From positions 3,348,001-3,412,000 of the forward strand of contig NZ_JAMOAO010000001.1 in assembly GCF_030555055.1 (NCBI RefSeq): DNA of 64,000 bases, written 5' to 3'. Numbering within the stretch: position 1 is the stretch's first letter; every line of letters begins with the position of its first letter. This DNA comes from Nocardiopsis sp. YSL2. Lineage in GTDB: Bacteria; Actinomycetota; Actinomycetes; Streptosporangiales; Streptosporangiaceae. This document shows positions 28,007 to 38,515 of this stretch, in pieces. The notes under the pieces were generated by a model. That model saw only the letters and a program-made list of their open reading frames with translations, was not told where the DNA came from and did not search any database. Made by a program: the position numbers and the translations under genes.

Positions 28007-29647
28007 ATGTTCCCCTGGCTCACCATCGCCATCGCGCTGCCCGTCGTGGGCGCGATCCTGATCTGGGCGCTGCCACGCGCCAAGGCGCCCGCCGAGCCGG
28101 CCGTCGCGACCGCCTCGGCGCAGGCCGGAGGCGCGGGCACCGCCACCCGGGTCCGGCCCCCGGCCGGTCCGGGCGCGGGCGCCTCGGCCGACGGGCGGAC
28201 CGCGAAGCGGATCGCGCTGGGCACCTCGCTGGCGACCCTGCTCGTGGTCGCCGCCATGGCGCTGCGCTTCGACACCTCGCAGGCGGGCGGCCTCCAGTTC
28301 GAGCAGGTCGTCCCCTGGATCCCGCGCTTCGGCGTCCACTACGCGGTGGGCGTCGACGGCATCGCCCTGGTGCTGATCCTGATGTCGGCGGTCCTGGTGC
28401 CGCTGGTCATCGTCGCCGCCTGGAACGAGCACGACGACCGTGAGGACGGCGGGCGCGGGTACTTCGCGCTGATCCTCGTGCTGGAGGCGATGATGGTCGG
28501 CGTCTTCGCCGCCACCGACGTCTTCCTGTTCTACGTGTTCTTCGAGGCCATGCTGATCCCGGTCTACTTCATGATCGGGCGGTACGGGCTCGGCGACGAC
28601 CGCGCCAAGGCGGCCGTGAAGTTCCTGCTCTACAGCCTCGCCGGCGGTCTGATCATGCTGGTCGCGGTCATCGGCGTGTACGTCCACGGCGGCACGTTCC
28701 TGTGGACCGAACTGACCGACCCGGGCGGCGCGCTGGCCGCGATCGACCCGTCCACCGCGCGGTGGCTGTTCCTGGGCTTCTTCATCGCCTTCGCGATCAA
28801 GGCGCCGATGTGGCCGGTGCACACCTGGCTCCCGGACGCCGCGCAGTCCTCCCGGCCGGGCACCGCCGTCCTGCTGGTCGGCGTGCTGGACAAGGTCGGC
28901 ACCTACGGGATGCTGCGCTTCTGCCTGGAGCTCTTCCCGTCCGCCGTGTCCTGGTTCGTGTGGCCGGTGGTGGCGCTGAGCCTGGTGAGCATCGTCTACG
29001 GGGCGATCCTCGCCATCGGGCAGAGCGACATGATGCGCCTGATCGCGTACACGTCGGTCTCCCACTTCGGGTTCATCACCCTGGGCATCTTCGCGCTGAC
29101 CCCGCAGGCGCAGGCCGGAGCGGCGCTGTACATGGTCAACCACGGGTTCGCGACCGGTGCGCTGTTCCTGATCGTGGGCTTCCTCATCGCCCGCCAGGGG
29201 TCGGCGCGCATCGCCGACTACGGCGGCGTGCAGAAGGTGGCGCCGCGGTTGGCCGGGGCGTTCCTGGTGGTCGGTCTGGCGGGCCTGGCCCTGCCCGGCC
29301 TGGCGCCGTTCGTCAGCGAGTTCCTGGTGTTCGTGGGCGTGTACGCCTTCAGCCCGATCCCGGCGGTGCTGGCCACCGCGGGTGTGGTGCTGGCCGCGCT
29401 CTACATCCTGTGGATGTACCAGCGCACCATGAACGGCCCCACCCCCGAGAAGCTCACGGGTCTGCGTGACCTGTCCGTGCGCGAGATGTGGGCGGTCGGC
29501 CCGCTCATCGCGCTGATCATCGCGTTCGGGCTGTACCCGCAGCCTCTGCTGGACGCGGTGAACCCCGCCGTCGAACGGACGGTGGAGATCGTGCCCGAGG
29601 CCGACGTGGCCGCCGACGGCGCCTCCGAGGAAGGAGAAGAGGAGTGA
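28007..29647 (+). CDS. nuoM: NADH-quinone oxidoreductase subunit M
   Basis: A 546-residue antiporter-like pumping subunit. It carries the essential glutamate helix FLFYVFFEAMLIPVYFMIGRYG, the motif KAPMWPVHTWLPDAAQSSRPGTAVLLVGVLDKVGTYGMLRF, and the conserved SDMMRLIAYTSVSHFGF. An insertion of about 40 Ala/Gly/Pro residues lies after the first helix (residues 25-65) and is unlike the helix-loop of most bacterial NuoM. It begins 3 bp after nuoL and overlaps nuoN by four bases. Confidence 0.95.
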   Translation: MFPWLTIAIALPVVGAILIWALPRAKAPAEPAVATASAQAGGAGTATRVRPPAGPGAGASADGRTAKRIALGTSLATLLVVAAMALRFDTSQAGGLQFEQVVPWIPRFGVHYAVGVDGIALVLILMSAVLVPLVIVAAWNEHDDREDGGRGYFALILVLEAMMVGVFAATDVFLFYVFFEAMLIPVYFMIGRYGLGDDRAKAAVKFLLYSLAGGLIMLVAVIGVYVHGGTFLWTELTDPGGALAAIDPSTARWLFLGFFIAFAIKAPMWPVHTWLPDAAQSSRPGTAVLLVGVLDKVGTYGMLRFCLELFPSAVSWFVWPVVALSLVSIVYGAILAIGQSDMMRLIAYTSVSHFGFITLGIFALTPQAQAGAALYMVNHGFATGALFLIVGFLIARQGSARIADYGGVQKVAPRLAGAFLVVGLAGLALPGLAPFVSEFLVFVGVYAFSPIPAVLATAGVVLAALYILWMYQRTMNGPTPEKLTGLRDLSVREMWAVGPLIALIIAFGLYPQPLLDAVNPAVERTVEIVPEADVAADGASEEGEEE

Positions 29648-31314
29648 TCCCCCTCATTCCCGCGCAGGCGGTGAACACGGCCGCGCAGCGCACCATCACC
29701 GAGGCCGCGCCCCAGCTGGACTGGTGGCTGCTCGCACCCCTGCTCACGGTCTTCGCGGCCGGGGTGCTGGCGGTCCTGTTCGAGGCCTTCCTGCCCCGGG
29801 AGCGGCGCCGCGGCCCCCAGGTCGGCCTGGCCGTCCTGGCGCTGCTGACCACCTTCGTCCTGCTCGTCCTGCAGGTGGGCTCGGTGGGGGAGGAGGGCAC
29901 CACGGTCGCCGCCGGAGCACTGGCGGTGGACCGCACGGTCCTGTTCTTCCAGGGCACCATCACGGTCCTGGCGCTCGTCAGCCTCGTGCTGATCACCGAG
30001 CGCGGGGACGGTCGGGACGCCTTCGCCGCGCAGGCGGCGACGGTGCCCGGCAGCGAGGAGGAGCGCGCGCACATCATGGCGGGCTCCCAGCACACCGAGG
30101 TGTACCCGCTGGTGCTGTTCGCGGTGCTGGGCATGCTGATGTTCCCGGCGTCGAACGACTTCCTGACCATGTTCGTCGCCCTCGAGGTGATGAGCCTGCC
30201 GCTGTACCTGATGTGCGGGCTGGCCCGCCGCCGTCGCCTGTTCTCCCAGGAGGCCGCGGTCAAGTACTTCCTGCTGGGCGCGTTCGCCTCGGCGTTCTTC
30301 CTGTTCGGCATCGCGATGGTCTACGGCTACGCGGGGTCGGTCGGCTTCGCGGCGGTCCGCGAGGCCGTGGAGGCCGGGGGAGCGCCGATCTTCGCCGACG
30401 GCGGAAACGGGGAACCGCTCCTGCTGATGGGGGTGGGCCTGGTCTCGATCGGCCTGCTGTTCAAGGTCGGCGCCGTGCCCTTCCACAACTGGAAGCCGGA
30501 CGTCTACCAGGGCGCCCCGACCCCGATCACGGCCCTGATGGCCTCCTGCACGCTGGTCGCCGCGTTCGGCGCCCTGCTGCGGGTGTTCTTCGTGCCCTTC
30601 GGCGGCTCGGCGGACGTGTGGGAGCCGATGCTGTGGACGGTGGCCGTTCTCACGATGGTCGTCGCCGCCGTGGTCGCGGTCTCACAGCGCGACATCAAGC
30701 GGCTGCTGGCCTACTCGTCGGTCGTGCACGCCGGGTTCATCCTGACCGCCGTGGTGGCGGGCAGCACGGACGGGCTCGCGGGCGCCATGTTCTACCTGGG
30801 CGCCTACGGGTTCACCACCTTGGGCGCCTTCGCGGTGATCACGCTGGTGCGGACCAAGGACGGGGCGCAGGAGCTCAACGAGATCGACCGGTGGGCCGGA
30901 CTGGGCCGCCGCCACCCGGCTCTGGCCGGTGCGCTGGCCCTGTTCCTGCTGGCGTTCGCCGGGATCCCGCTCACGAGCGGGTTCATCGGCAAGTTCGCGG
31001 TGTTCGAGGCCGCGCTGGCCGCGGGTGCTGCCCCGCTGGTGGTCGTGGGTGTCCTGAGCAGCGCGGTGACGGCGTTCTTCTACGTCCGGATCATCGTGGT
31101 GATGTTCTTCCGCGACCCGGAGCACGAGGCCCCCACGGTGGTACGGGCGGGCGTGCTCACGGGCGGGGTGATCACCCTGGGTGTGGCGGCCACGCTCGTC
31201 CTCGGGGTGTTCCCCGGTCTCGTGCTGGACAACCTCGTGCCGTCTCCGGACAGCGGGCCGGAGCCGACCGCGGTCATGGTCTCGCAGGTCACAGGGGATT
31301 CCGGCGGGGAGTGA
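29644..31314 (+). CDS. nuoN: NADH-quinone oxidoreductase subunit N
   Basis: A 556-residue antiporter-like pumping subunit that closes the nuo operon. Recognisable segments are FVALEVMSLPLYLMCGLARRRRLFSQEAAVKYFLLGAFASAFFLFG, AVPFHNWKPDVYQGAPTPITALMAS, and the lysine motif QRDIKRLLAYSSVVHAGFIL. The GTG start overlaps nuoM. The 140 bp that follow, before the polyprenyl synthase, contain no clear terminator, so read-through into that gene is possible. Confidence 0.95.
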   Translation: MIPLIPAQAVNTAAQRTITEAAPQLDWWLLAPLLTVFAAGVLAVLFEAFLPRERRRGPQVGLAVLALLTTFVLLVLQVGSVGEEGTTVAAGALAVDRTVLFFQGTITVLALVSLVLITERGDGRDAFAAQAATVPGSEEERAHIMAGSQHTEVYPLVLFAVLGMLMFPASNDFLTMFVALEVMSLPLYLMCGLARRRRLFSQEAAVKYFLLGAFASAFFLFGIAMVYGYAGSVGFAAVREAVEAGGAPIFADGGNGEPLLLMGVGLVSIGLLFKVGAVPFHNWKPDVYQGAPTPITALMASCTLVAAFGALLRVFFVPFGGSADVWEPMLWTVAVLTMVVAAVVAVSQRDIKRLLAYSSVVHAGFILTAVVAGSTDGLAGAMFYLGAYGFTTLGAFAVITLVRTKDGAQELNEIDRWAGLGRRHPALAGALALFLLAFAGIPLTSGFIGKFAVFEAALAAGAAPLVVVGVLSSAVTAFFYVRIIVVMFFRDPEHEAPTVVRAGVLTGGVITLGVAATLVLGVFPGLVLDNLVPSPDSGPEPTAVMVSQVTGDSGGE

Positions 31315-31454
31315 CTCACTACCCGGGTGTGGCTTTGGAGGTTCAATCCGGGTCGGATACCGTGGCAAGTCGGATCATGTTCATGTGCTGAGCGTGCGGT
31401 TGGCCTTCGCTTCGACGGTCGACCGCACGCCCGTTCGACAGGTGGAGCTTTACG

Positions 31455-32459
31455 GTGAGCGGTGCTGTCCCGAGCGGGTTTCTCGCTCTGCCGAGAGTCG
31501 ACCCGACCCTCGCCCGGGAGATCCTGGACGACCTGGAGAAGGTCGAGGACCTGCTGAGGGAGTCGGTGGCGTCCTCCGACCCCCTGCTCACCGAGGCCGC
31601 CTCCCACCTGCTCGCGGCCGGCGGCAAGCGGTTCCGTGCCACGCTCGTGCTGCTGGCGGGGCACTTCGGCGACCCGACGGTACCCGACCTCATCTCGGCG
31701 GCGGCCGTGGTGGAGCTCACCCACGTGGCGACGCTCTACCACGACGACGTCATGGACGAGGCGGACCTGCGCCGGGGCGAGCCCAGCGCCAACCAGCGGT
31801 GGGGCAACAGCGTCGCCATCCTCACCGGTGACTACGTCTTCGCCCGGGCGTCGGAGATGCTCGCCGACCTGGGCACCGAAGCCGTCCGGCTGCAGGCGGC
31901 CACGTTCGGCCGACTGGTCCAGGGCCAGATCCTGGAGACCTCCGGACCGCCCGAGGGCACCGACCCCCTCGACCACTACCTGCGGGTGATCAGCGACAAG
32001 ACCGCGTCGCTGATCGCCTCCTCCGCCGAGTTCGGCGGCATGTTCGGCAAGGTCGACCCCGAGACGGTGGGCACGGTGACCCGCGCCTGTGAAGCGCTGG
32101 GCATGGCCTTCCAGCTCGCCGACGACATCCTCGACGTGGCGGGCAAGACCTCCGAGTCGGGCAAGAACCCGGGGACGGACCTGCGCGAGGGTGTGCTGAC
32201 CCTGCCCATGTTCTACGCCCTGCGCTCGACGGACCCCGCCGACGAGCGGTTGAAGTCGCTGCTGGGCCGGCCGCTGGACGAGGCGGAGGCCGAGGAGGCA
32301 CTGGCGCTCCTGCAGGTGCACCCCGCGATGGCCGAGGCCGACGCCACCCTGCGCGGCTGGGCCGACCGGGCGCGCGCCGAGCTGGCGACGCTGCCGGAGG
32401 GGCGCGCGCGGGTCGCCTTCGAGGCCCTGTGCGACTACGTGGTCGAACGCTCCGGCTGA
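31455..32459 (+). CDS. Polyprenyl diphosphate synthase (menaquinone side chain)
   Basis: A 334-residue trans-isoprenyl diphosphate synthase. The first aspartate-rich motif is HDDVMDEADLRRG, preceded by the conserved GGKRFRATLVLLAG. The second is FQLADDILDVAGKTSESGKNPGTDLREG. Small residues precede the first motif (HVATLYHDDV), which suggests a long product of about eight or nine units, suitable for menaquinone. The placement right after nuo and near menG/menJ supports that. The start is a GTG. The chain length cannot be fixed from sequence alone. Confidence 0.9.
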   Translation: MSGAVPSGFLALPRVDPTLAREILDDLEKVEDLLRESVASSDPLLTEAASHLLAAGGKRFRATLVLLAGHFGDPTVPDLISAAAVVELTHVATLYHDDVMDEADLRRGEPSANQRWGNSVAILTGDYVFARASEMLADLGTEAVRLQAATFGRLVQGQILETSGPPEGTDPLDHYLRVISDKTASLIASSAEFGGMFGKVDPETVGTVTRACEALGMAFQLADDILDVAGKTSESGKNPGTDLREGVLTLPMFYALRSTDPADERLKSLLGRPLDEAEAEEALALLQVHPAMAEADATLRGWADRARAELATLPEGRARVAFEALCDYVVERSG

Positions 32460-32477
32460 GTCCGGACCGGCGTCGCA

Positions 32478-32526
32478 CGAGGACCCCGCCACCCGTACCG
32501 GGCGGCGGGGTCCTCGCGTGTCCGGG
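32478..32526 (+). terminator. Hairpin terminator after the polyprenyl synthase
   Basis: A perfect 13-bp stem, CGAGGACCCCGCC (32478-32490) with 32514-32526, has a 23-base loop and lies 18 bp after the stop codon. It has no T run. It could also serve the convergent gene ending at 32638. Confidence 0.7.
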
Positions 32527-32637
32527 CCCCTGCGGGTCCGCGTCCGTGCCCCGGCGGGTCAGAGGACCGCGTCCGGTGACACGCGGACGGCGCCGCCCCG
32601 TGGTGCGAACGGGGCGGCGCCGTGACCGTGGCGGGTG

Positions 32638-33891
32638 TCAGCTGACGACGGGCAGCGCCTCGGAGCCGGGCAGCTCGGTGAAGGTCGGGTGCTGCGTCGT
32701 TCCTTCGGCCGGGGCCTGCTCGGGGGAGCCGCCCTCCACCGAGACCAGGTCGCTGGTGTCGACCTGGTCCAGCAGGTCGGTGCCCTGGCCCAGACCCGAC
32801 ACCAGGTCCTCGGCCGTCCGCGCCTCGGCGCCCTCGGCCACCTGCGGCAGCTCGGTACCGGCCAGGGGGCCGTCCAGCCCCACCGGCTGCGTGGTGTCCA
32901 GGGACCCGGCGCCCTCCAGCAGCGCGCCCGTCAGGTCGGCCAGCCCAGGGGTGGCGGGAGCGGACGGAGCGGCCTGCGGCAGGGTCTGACCGTCCTCCAG
33001 GTTGCGGTTGCCGACCATCCCGAGCGCGTCGTCGACGCCGACGTCCACGTAGTTGTCGTCGGTCAGCCGGTTGGACTCGACGACGTCCTGCACCCGGTCG
33101 GGGGTCTCGACGCCGAAGGCGTGCGCGAGGTCCCACATGTTCGGGGTGACGGGCTTGCCCGCGCTCTGCGGCACGACCTCGTCGGTGGAGTCCAGGGGCG
33201 ACAGGGTGTTCTGCAGGTCCGCGGCGTCGCTCAGGGCCAGCGAGTTGTCGCCGGTCAGGTCGGTGATGCCGCCCAGGTCGGGCGCCTCCGCGGTGTCGGG
33301 CAGCCGGACCGCGTCGGTGGCCTGGTCCAGTTCGAGCTCCTCGGGCAGCGCCCGGGTCGCCTCCACGGTGTGCGGCAGCAGGTCGGTGGCCGTCTCCTCC
33401 AGCGAGGCGCCGGTGCCGTGGCCCATGTCCTCCACCAGGGTCCCGGCCTTCAGGGAGGTCTGCTCCACGGAGGCGCCGGCCCGGTGGGCGGCGGTCTCCT
33501 CGGTGACGCCGTCCAGCCCGGTGGCGGACTGGGCCTCGGCCACGGCGTCGGCCAGGTCGCCCGTGGGGTTGGGGACCGAGCCCAGCGGCGTGGCCACGGG
33601 GCGGCCGTCGGGCAGGGGCGCGGCCAGGTCGGGGGCGGGCTTGGCGGGGGTGGCCGATTCCTGGAGCTCGCTCAGCGCGCTGTCCGCGATCGGCCCGACG
33701 CCCTCGGGGGCGAGGCTGTGCATGGTGGGAGCGACGCCCTCGACGAGGGCCCGCTCGACGGTGGGGGCGACCTCGTGCATCGGGGTGGCCATCGTGTCGG
33801 CGGTCGAGACTCCGGCGCCGAGGGCGACGAATCCGGCCGTTCCGGCAGCGAGGAGTACGGCCCGGGCGGAGGTGCGCTTGGCCTGCGTCAT
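32638..33891 (-). CDS. Secreted protein of unknown function, Ala/Asp/Pro-rich
   Basis: A 417-residue exported protein with no domain I recognise. A signal peptide is clear (QAKRTSARAVLLAAGTAGFVALGAGVSTADT, residues 2-33). The mature part is acidic, rich in Ala, Asp, Glu, Pro, Thr and Leu, has no cysteine, and predicts mostly short helices and disorder. Motifs such as VTPNMWDLAHAFGVETP and LTGALLEGAGSLDTTQPVGLDGPL suggest modest order. The ATG at 33891 follows GGAAGG. It is encoded next to and in the same direction as another secreted low-complexity protein, so the pair may build or decorate the cell envelope; this is inference. Confidence 0.65.
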   Translation of the reverse strand: MTQAKRTSARAVLLAAGTAGFVALGAGVSTADTMATPMHEVAPTVERALVEGVAPTMHSLAPEGVGPIADSALSELQESATPAKPAPDLAAPLPDGRPVATPLGSVPNPTGDLADAVAEAQSATGLDGVTEETAAHRAGASVEQTSLKAGTLVEDMGHGTGASLEETATDLLPHTVEATRALPEELELDQATDAVRLPDTAEAPDLGGITDLTGDNSLALSDAADLQNTLSPLDSTDEVVPQSAGKPVTPNMWDLAHAFGVETPDRVQDVVESNRLTDDNYVDVGVDDALGMVGNRNLEDGQTLPQAAPSAPATPGLADLTGALLEGAGSLDTTQPVGLDGPLAGTELPQVAEGAEARTAEDLVSGLGQGTDLLDQVDTSDLVSVEGGSPEQAPAEGTTQHPTFTELPGSEALPVVS

Positions 33892-34112
33892 GGGTGTCCT
33901 TCCAGAAGTTTCGTGGATATCGGGGCGGCCTGCGCGCGGGACGCGGTAGGCCGAAGCCGGGGAGTCGTGGACCTCCGGCTGACATGAGCCACGTGAGCGG
34001 TGGGCACGGGGCTCAGGTCAGCTCCCAGAACGGGTGCGGCGCGGCCGCGGCTGGGACGGTCCGGGGAGGGCGGAGGGCTCGGGTGGCGTCCCTCCGGCGT
34101 CCTCCGGACGTC

Positions 34113-34997
34113 CTAGTCGGGCGAGACCGTGGGGTCGTCAGCGCCGACCGCGGGCGCCGCGCGGTGGTGGCGCGGGGCCGGACGGAGCGCGTCGGAGTCC
34201 GGCGCCGTCATGGGCGCGCTGGTGAGGTACCCGGCGATGCCGGGGGCCGGTGCGGGGGACGACCCCGTGGTGGCGGGCGACCCGGCGGCGGGCTGCCCGA
34301 CCGGCGGCTCGGGTGAGCGGGGTTCGGGGCCGGCGTCCTCGCGGTCACCGCCGCCGACGGCGGCGTGGGCGGGGTCGGACGGGGTACCGGCGGGCGCGGC
34401 GAAGGCCGGGGGCGCGCTGTGGCCGCGTTCCGGGTCGTCGGCCGCCCCGGAACGGTCCTGGGCGTCGGTGGCCGGTTCGGTTGCGGTACCGGCGGCCCCG
34501 GCCTCCTCCGCGGTGGTGGCGGCGGAGCGGCGGGGCTCGTCGAGGGGCAGGGCGGGGACGGTTCCGAGATCGGAGGTCTCGGGCAGGGCCCGGTCGGCGT
34601 CGCCGACGGCCTCGATGACCTCGGCGCCGACGTCGGCGACCGGTCGGGTGGCGCCGTTCAGGGCGCCGCCGGGTTCGGTGCGTCCGCCGGGGTCGGCCTG
34701 GAGCCGTTGGTGGACCGTGCCCAGCGTGGTGGTGACGGGTTCGGCGACCTCGGCGGGAACGACGCCGTCCAGCGGGGCCGATCCGTCCGGGGCGGCCGAG
34801 ACGAGCGCGTCGGCCGCGTCGCGGCCGGAGTCGGCGTGCGCCGGGGCGCCGCCCAGCAGCCACAGAGCGGCCAGGGCCGCGCCGACCAGCAGCCCGAGGC
34901 AGAGCAGCGAGGACGGGGACGGCAGCGCGGAGGACGCTTCCGAGCACGGGACCGAGGCGACGCGCGTGGCGCGTGGCGTTCGGCTGGTGCTCTGCAT
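34113..34997 (-). CDS. Secreted or membrane-anchored Ala/Pro/Gly-rich protein of unknown function
   Basis: A 294-residue protein with an N-terminal hydrophobic segment (LLCLGLLVGAALAALWLLGGAPAHADS, near residues 30-56) ending in a likely signal-peptidase site, AHA-DS. The remainder is low complexity, rich in Ala, Pro, Gly and acidic residues, with stretches such as PLDGVVPAEVAEPVTTTLGTVHQRL and a C-terminal GYLTSAPMTAPDSDALRPA. No catalytic motif or cysteine was seen in the mature part. It lies upstream of, and in the same direction as, the similar secreted protein at 32638-33891, separated by 221 bp. The function is unknown. Confidence 0.55.
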   Translation of the reverse strand: MQSTSRTPRATRVASVPCSEASSALPSPSSLLCLGLLVGAALAALWLLGGAPAHADSGRDAADALVSAAPDGSAPLDGVVPAEVAEPVTTTLGTVHQRLQADPGGRTEPGGALNGATRPVADVGAEVIEAVGDADRALPETSDLGTVPALPLDEPRRSAATTAEEAGAAGTATEPATDAQDRSGAADDPERGHSAPPAFAAPAGTPSDPAHAAVGGGDREDAGPEPRSPEPPVGQPAAGSPATTGSSPAPAPGIAGYLTSAPMTAPDSDALRPAPRHHRAAPAVGADDPTVSPD

Positions 34998-35113
34998 GGA
35001 TGGGCCCTCCGCGGCATGTGCCAGGTCGCAGCGGGGACACGTCCCCGCTCACGACCAGACGTTAGCACAATGTCACTGAGAGTAGTTTCGGTTTGCTCGA
35101 ACGGGGAACCCGA

Positions 35114-36049
35114 TCAGGTCTCGGCCGCGCCCCGCTCCCGCGCCGCCAGGTCCGTCCGCCGGGCGGCCGCACGGGAGCGGGCACCGCGGATCTGGTCGAA
35201 GGCGAACACGCACAGGGCCGACCACACGATCGCGAAGCCGATCCAGCGGCTCGGCGGCATCTCCTCGCCCTGGACGAGCCAGCCGACGAGGAAGATCATC
35301 GTCGGAGCGATGTACTGGAGGATCCCGATGATGCTCAGCGGAACCCGTTGGGCCGCCATCCCGAACAGCAGCAGCGGCAGTGCGGTCACGAAGCCGCCGC
35401 CGATGAGCAGGGCCGTGTGGCCGGGCGAGACGGAGAACATCGTCCCCGAGCCGCCGAACTCCAGGTAGAGGACGAAGCCCAGGGCCGGCAGGAACATGAT
35501 GAGGGTCTCGACGGTGAGACTGCGCATCCCGTCCAGGTCCACGTACTTCTTGACCGCGCCGTAGGCGGCGAAGGACGAGGCCATCAGTAGAGAGAGCCAG
35601 GGCGCGGACCCGTAGGCGACGGTCATCACGACCACGGCCAGGGCGCCCAGCCCGACGGCGATCCACTGGGCGGTCCGCAGGCGCTCGGAGAAGAACACCA
35701 TGCCGAGGCAGACCGACATGAGCGGGTTGATGAAGTAGGCGAGCGAGGCCTGCAGGGTCTGCGAGATCGAGACCGAGTAGATGAACCCCCACCAGTTGAG
35801 GGAGATCAGGGCGGCGGCCGCGGCGATCGGCAGGAGGCGCCGGGGGCTGCGGACCACCGCGGGGAGCCACGCCCACCCCCGTCCCGCGACCAGGAGGAAC
35901 ACGCACATGGCGAGCAGGGACCAGACCATGCGGTGGGCGAGGATCTCTGAGGGCTCGGCGGCGGAGAGGAAGGGCCAGTACAGGGCGGCGAGGCCCCACA
36001 TGAGGAAGGCGCCCGCCCCGAGGGCGACGCCGTGGTTGGATTCCGGCAC
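35114..36049 (-). CDS. rarD: RarD-type EamA-family transporter
   Basis: A 311-residue, ten-helix drug/metabolite transporter of the RarD subgroup. The start ([40 protein letters not shown]) and [35 protein letters not shown] match the subgroup, which was named for chloramphenicol sensitivity in Pseudomonas. A basic C-terminal tail follows the tenth helix. The substrate is unknown. The GTG start at 36049 is 70 bp from the divergent msrA start, so the two share a promoter region. Confidence 0.88.
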   Translation of the reverse strand: MPESNHGVALGAGAFLMWGLAALYWPFLSAAEPSEILAHRMVWSLLAMCVFLLVAGRGWAWLPAVVRSPRRLLPIAAAAALISLNWWGFIYSVSISQTLQASLAYFINPLMSVCLGMVFFSERLRTAQWIAVGLGALAVVVMTVAYGSAPWLSLLMASSFAAYGAVKKYVDLDGMRSLTVETLIMFLPALGFVLYLEFGGSGTMFSVSPGHTALLIGGGFVTALPLLLFGMAAQRVPLSIIGILQYIAPTMIFLVGWLVQGEEMPPSRWIGFAIVWSALCVFAFDQIRGARSRAAARRTDLAARERGAAET

Positions 36050-36119
36050 AGGTCAAATGGTAGGACGAATCGGACGGTGTGTCTCCCCCGTTTCTTGCGC
36101 CCGCGGATACGCTGGGCAC

Positions 36120-36809
<690 letters not shown>

Positions 36810-37084
36810 TACGTCCGAGCACCTGCGAGTACGCCCGCGCACGCTCGGATGATGGCTGGGGCGCCCACGGCGCGACGTGAATGACGTGGGCGGCCCCGTC
36901 CGGGGCGGGGCCTCAGCTCATCTCATGTGGTGAGTCCGGGGTGGCACATCAGTGTGCAGGCGATGCCGGCGAAGGCCAGGACGTGCTCGGCCCTGCGCTC
37001 CGGGCAGGCCGAACGCTCCCTCGGCGACCGGCCTCCCCAGCGCGACCGGTGGCACGCGCGCGCCACGACGGACACGATGACGGC

Positions 37085-37393
37085 TCAGGGGCCGTCGGTG
37101 AGGACCCGCACGAGCTGGTCGAGGCTCGGAGCGCCGCTGAGGCCATCGGGGCCCGCGTAGACGCGGCAGCTCATTCCGTGGTTCTGTACAGGTGTGGGAA
37201 GAGCATCCCGGCCGTCGAGACGGATCGTCGGTGAGCCGGGGAAGCGCAACTGGCGTGCTCGTTCGTCGGTGTCCACTTCGACCAGGGCGATCGGCTGTTC
37301 AGCGTGCCCGGTGAGCCTGAGGGCTTCGATCAGGCGCTCCTGGGCCACCCGCCAGTTGGGGCACCCGGAGAAGTACAGAAGCTCGACCTCCAC
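37085..37393 (-). CDS. Thioredoxin-fold protein with single-Cys SGCPNW motif
   Basis: A 102-residue protein with a thioredoxin-like beta-alpha-beta start, VEVELLYFSGCPNW, where Cys11 occupies the active-site loop without a second CxxC cysteine. A cis-proline-like segment, GSPTIRLDGRDA, and a C-terminal cysteine in GMSCRVY follow. From memory, similar actinobacterial proteins are linked to alkylmercury lyase-type or other metal-stress genes, but the biochemical role is unknown. The start is uncertain: the GTG at 37393 gives the family length but its GGGAGA is immediately adjacent, and the frame stays open to 37570. A second thiol protein and a mer-like locus lie 7 kb away. Confidence 0.7.
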   Translation of the reverse strand: MEVELLYFSGCPNWRVAQERLIEALRLTGHAEQPIALVEVDTDERARQLRFPGSPTIRLDGRDALPTPVQNHGMSCRVYAGPDGLSGAPSLDQLVRVLTDGP

Positions 37394-37602
37394 TCTCCCA
37401 TGATGGGCCGGATCGATCCTGAAGTACACCGGGTGCACCGCATTCCGTTGGCGTTGGCAATTCCCGCCCCAGCCGACCACCGGCCGCCGGGCTCCGAACG
37501 CGCGGAGCCGCTCTCCGCGGGCGGCGGCAGGAGCACGCACCCGGGCGTCCGCTGCTGATCGCCGCGGCACCCCGCGCGAAGCCGGGGACCGACGAGCGGC
37601 CC

Positions 37603-38328
37603 TCAGGCGCGCGAGGACAGAGCCGAACGGTCGAGCAGGTCGATCGCCGCGTAGCGGACCCGGACGAGCCCCGCCCTCTCGAACTCCTTCAACACCTTGT
37701 TCAACGACGGTCGGCGTACGCCCAGCATGGCCGCCAGTGTGCGCTGGGGGAGGGCGACGACGCCGGAGTCGGACTCGTCCAGCAGGAGCTGCGCCGTCTG
37801 CTGGGTCAGGGATTTGCCGAGCAGGCCGAGTATGCGCATGTGGCTGGTGTTGAGGCGTTCGGCCACACTCGACAGCCAGCGCCGTGCGATGGCCGGGTGG
37901 GACGCCAGCAGCCGCTCGAACTCCTCCGGTCCCAGTTCCAGCAGTTCGACGTCCTCCACGGCGTGGCCGATGTAGGGCATGGGCATGCCCAGCAGCAACG
38001 GAATGTCACCGTCGACGTCTCCGGGCTTGAGGATCTGCACGACGACGCGTCCGGTGCCCGATCCGGCCGACAGCTCGACCTGTCCGGACCGCACGATCCA
38101 CACCCCTGAGCCGCCGTTGCCCCCGCCGAACACCACACCGGACCGGGGCACGGTGCGCCGACGCAGTGTGGAGGCCAGCGCGGAGACGTCACGGCCGGTG
38201 AGCGGGGCGGAGCTACCGCGACCCACGCAACGGGCCACCCAGGCGGCCTGTTGGAGCCGCGGATCCTCACGTGCGCCGCCGAGAAGCCGCAGCGCGCGCT
38301 CCATCGCCGATGACTGGTCGAAGTGCAT
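37603..38328 (-). CDS. Crp/Fnr-family transcriptional regulator
   Basis: A 241-residue regulator. Residues about 45-150 form the cyclic-nucleotide-binding beta-roll (GVWIVRSGQVELSAG and the D-G-D-I-P-L-L-L-G turn), but the glutamate-arginine phosphate cassette of true cAMP binders is not evident. The C-terminal winged helix is clear: LPQRTLAAMLGVRRPSLNKVLKEFERAGLVRV. No Fnr-type cysteine cluster is present; its only cysteine is in ARCVGRG near residue 34. The ligand and targets are unknown. The GH15 gene begins upstream in the same direction, with 187 bp between them. Confidence 0.85.
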   Translation of the reverse strand: MHFDQSSAMERALRLLGGAREDPRLQQAAWVARCVGRGSSAPLTGRDVSALASTLRRRTVPRSGVVFGGGNGGSGVWIVRSGQVELSAGSGTGRVVVQILKPGDVDGDIPLLLGMPMPYIGHAVEDVELLELGPEEFERLLASHPAIARRWLSSVAERLNTSHMRILGLLGKSLTQQTAQLLLDESDSGVVALPQRTLAAMLGVRRPSLNKVLKEFERAGLVRVRYAAIDLLDRSALSSRA

Positions 38329-38515
38329 GCCGATCGCCCCTCGTCGTGTCGGGCCTGTGGACCCGTCGATCGCGAGCGCGGAAGTTCCCGTTGGACCGAA
38401 GCTACCGGATCCGGGGACGCCGCAGCGGTGAACCTGCCGATCCCGTTGATGTGGACCGGCCTGGACGTGTGCGGATGCCCCGGCTCGGCCCCGTCGGGTG
38501 GTGAAGGGGGCGGTG

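Noticed and set aside
26042..29143. A 1033-codon open frame on the minus strand opposite nuoL and nuoM
   Set aside because: It is the mirror of GC-rich codons of two certain genes. Its translation is His/Asp/Arg-rich without any domain, and the plus-strand proteins are unmistakable.
36870..36915. A GC-rich hairpin after msrA as a terminator
   Set aside because: Only a 5-bp stem (GCCCC/GGGGC) can be formed, which is common by chance at this base composition.
36881..37234. A 117-codon plus-strand open frame after msrA
   Set aside because: Low-complexity translation, no ribosome site, and it overlaps the better-supported thioredoxin-fold gene on the minus strand.
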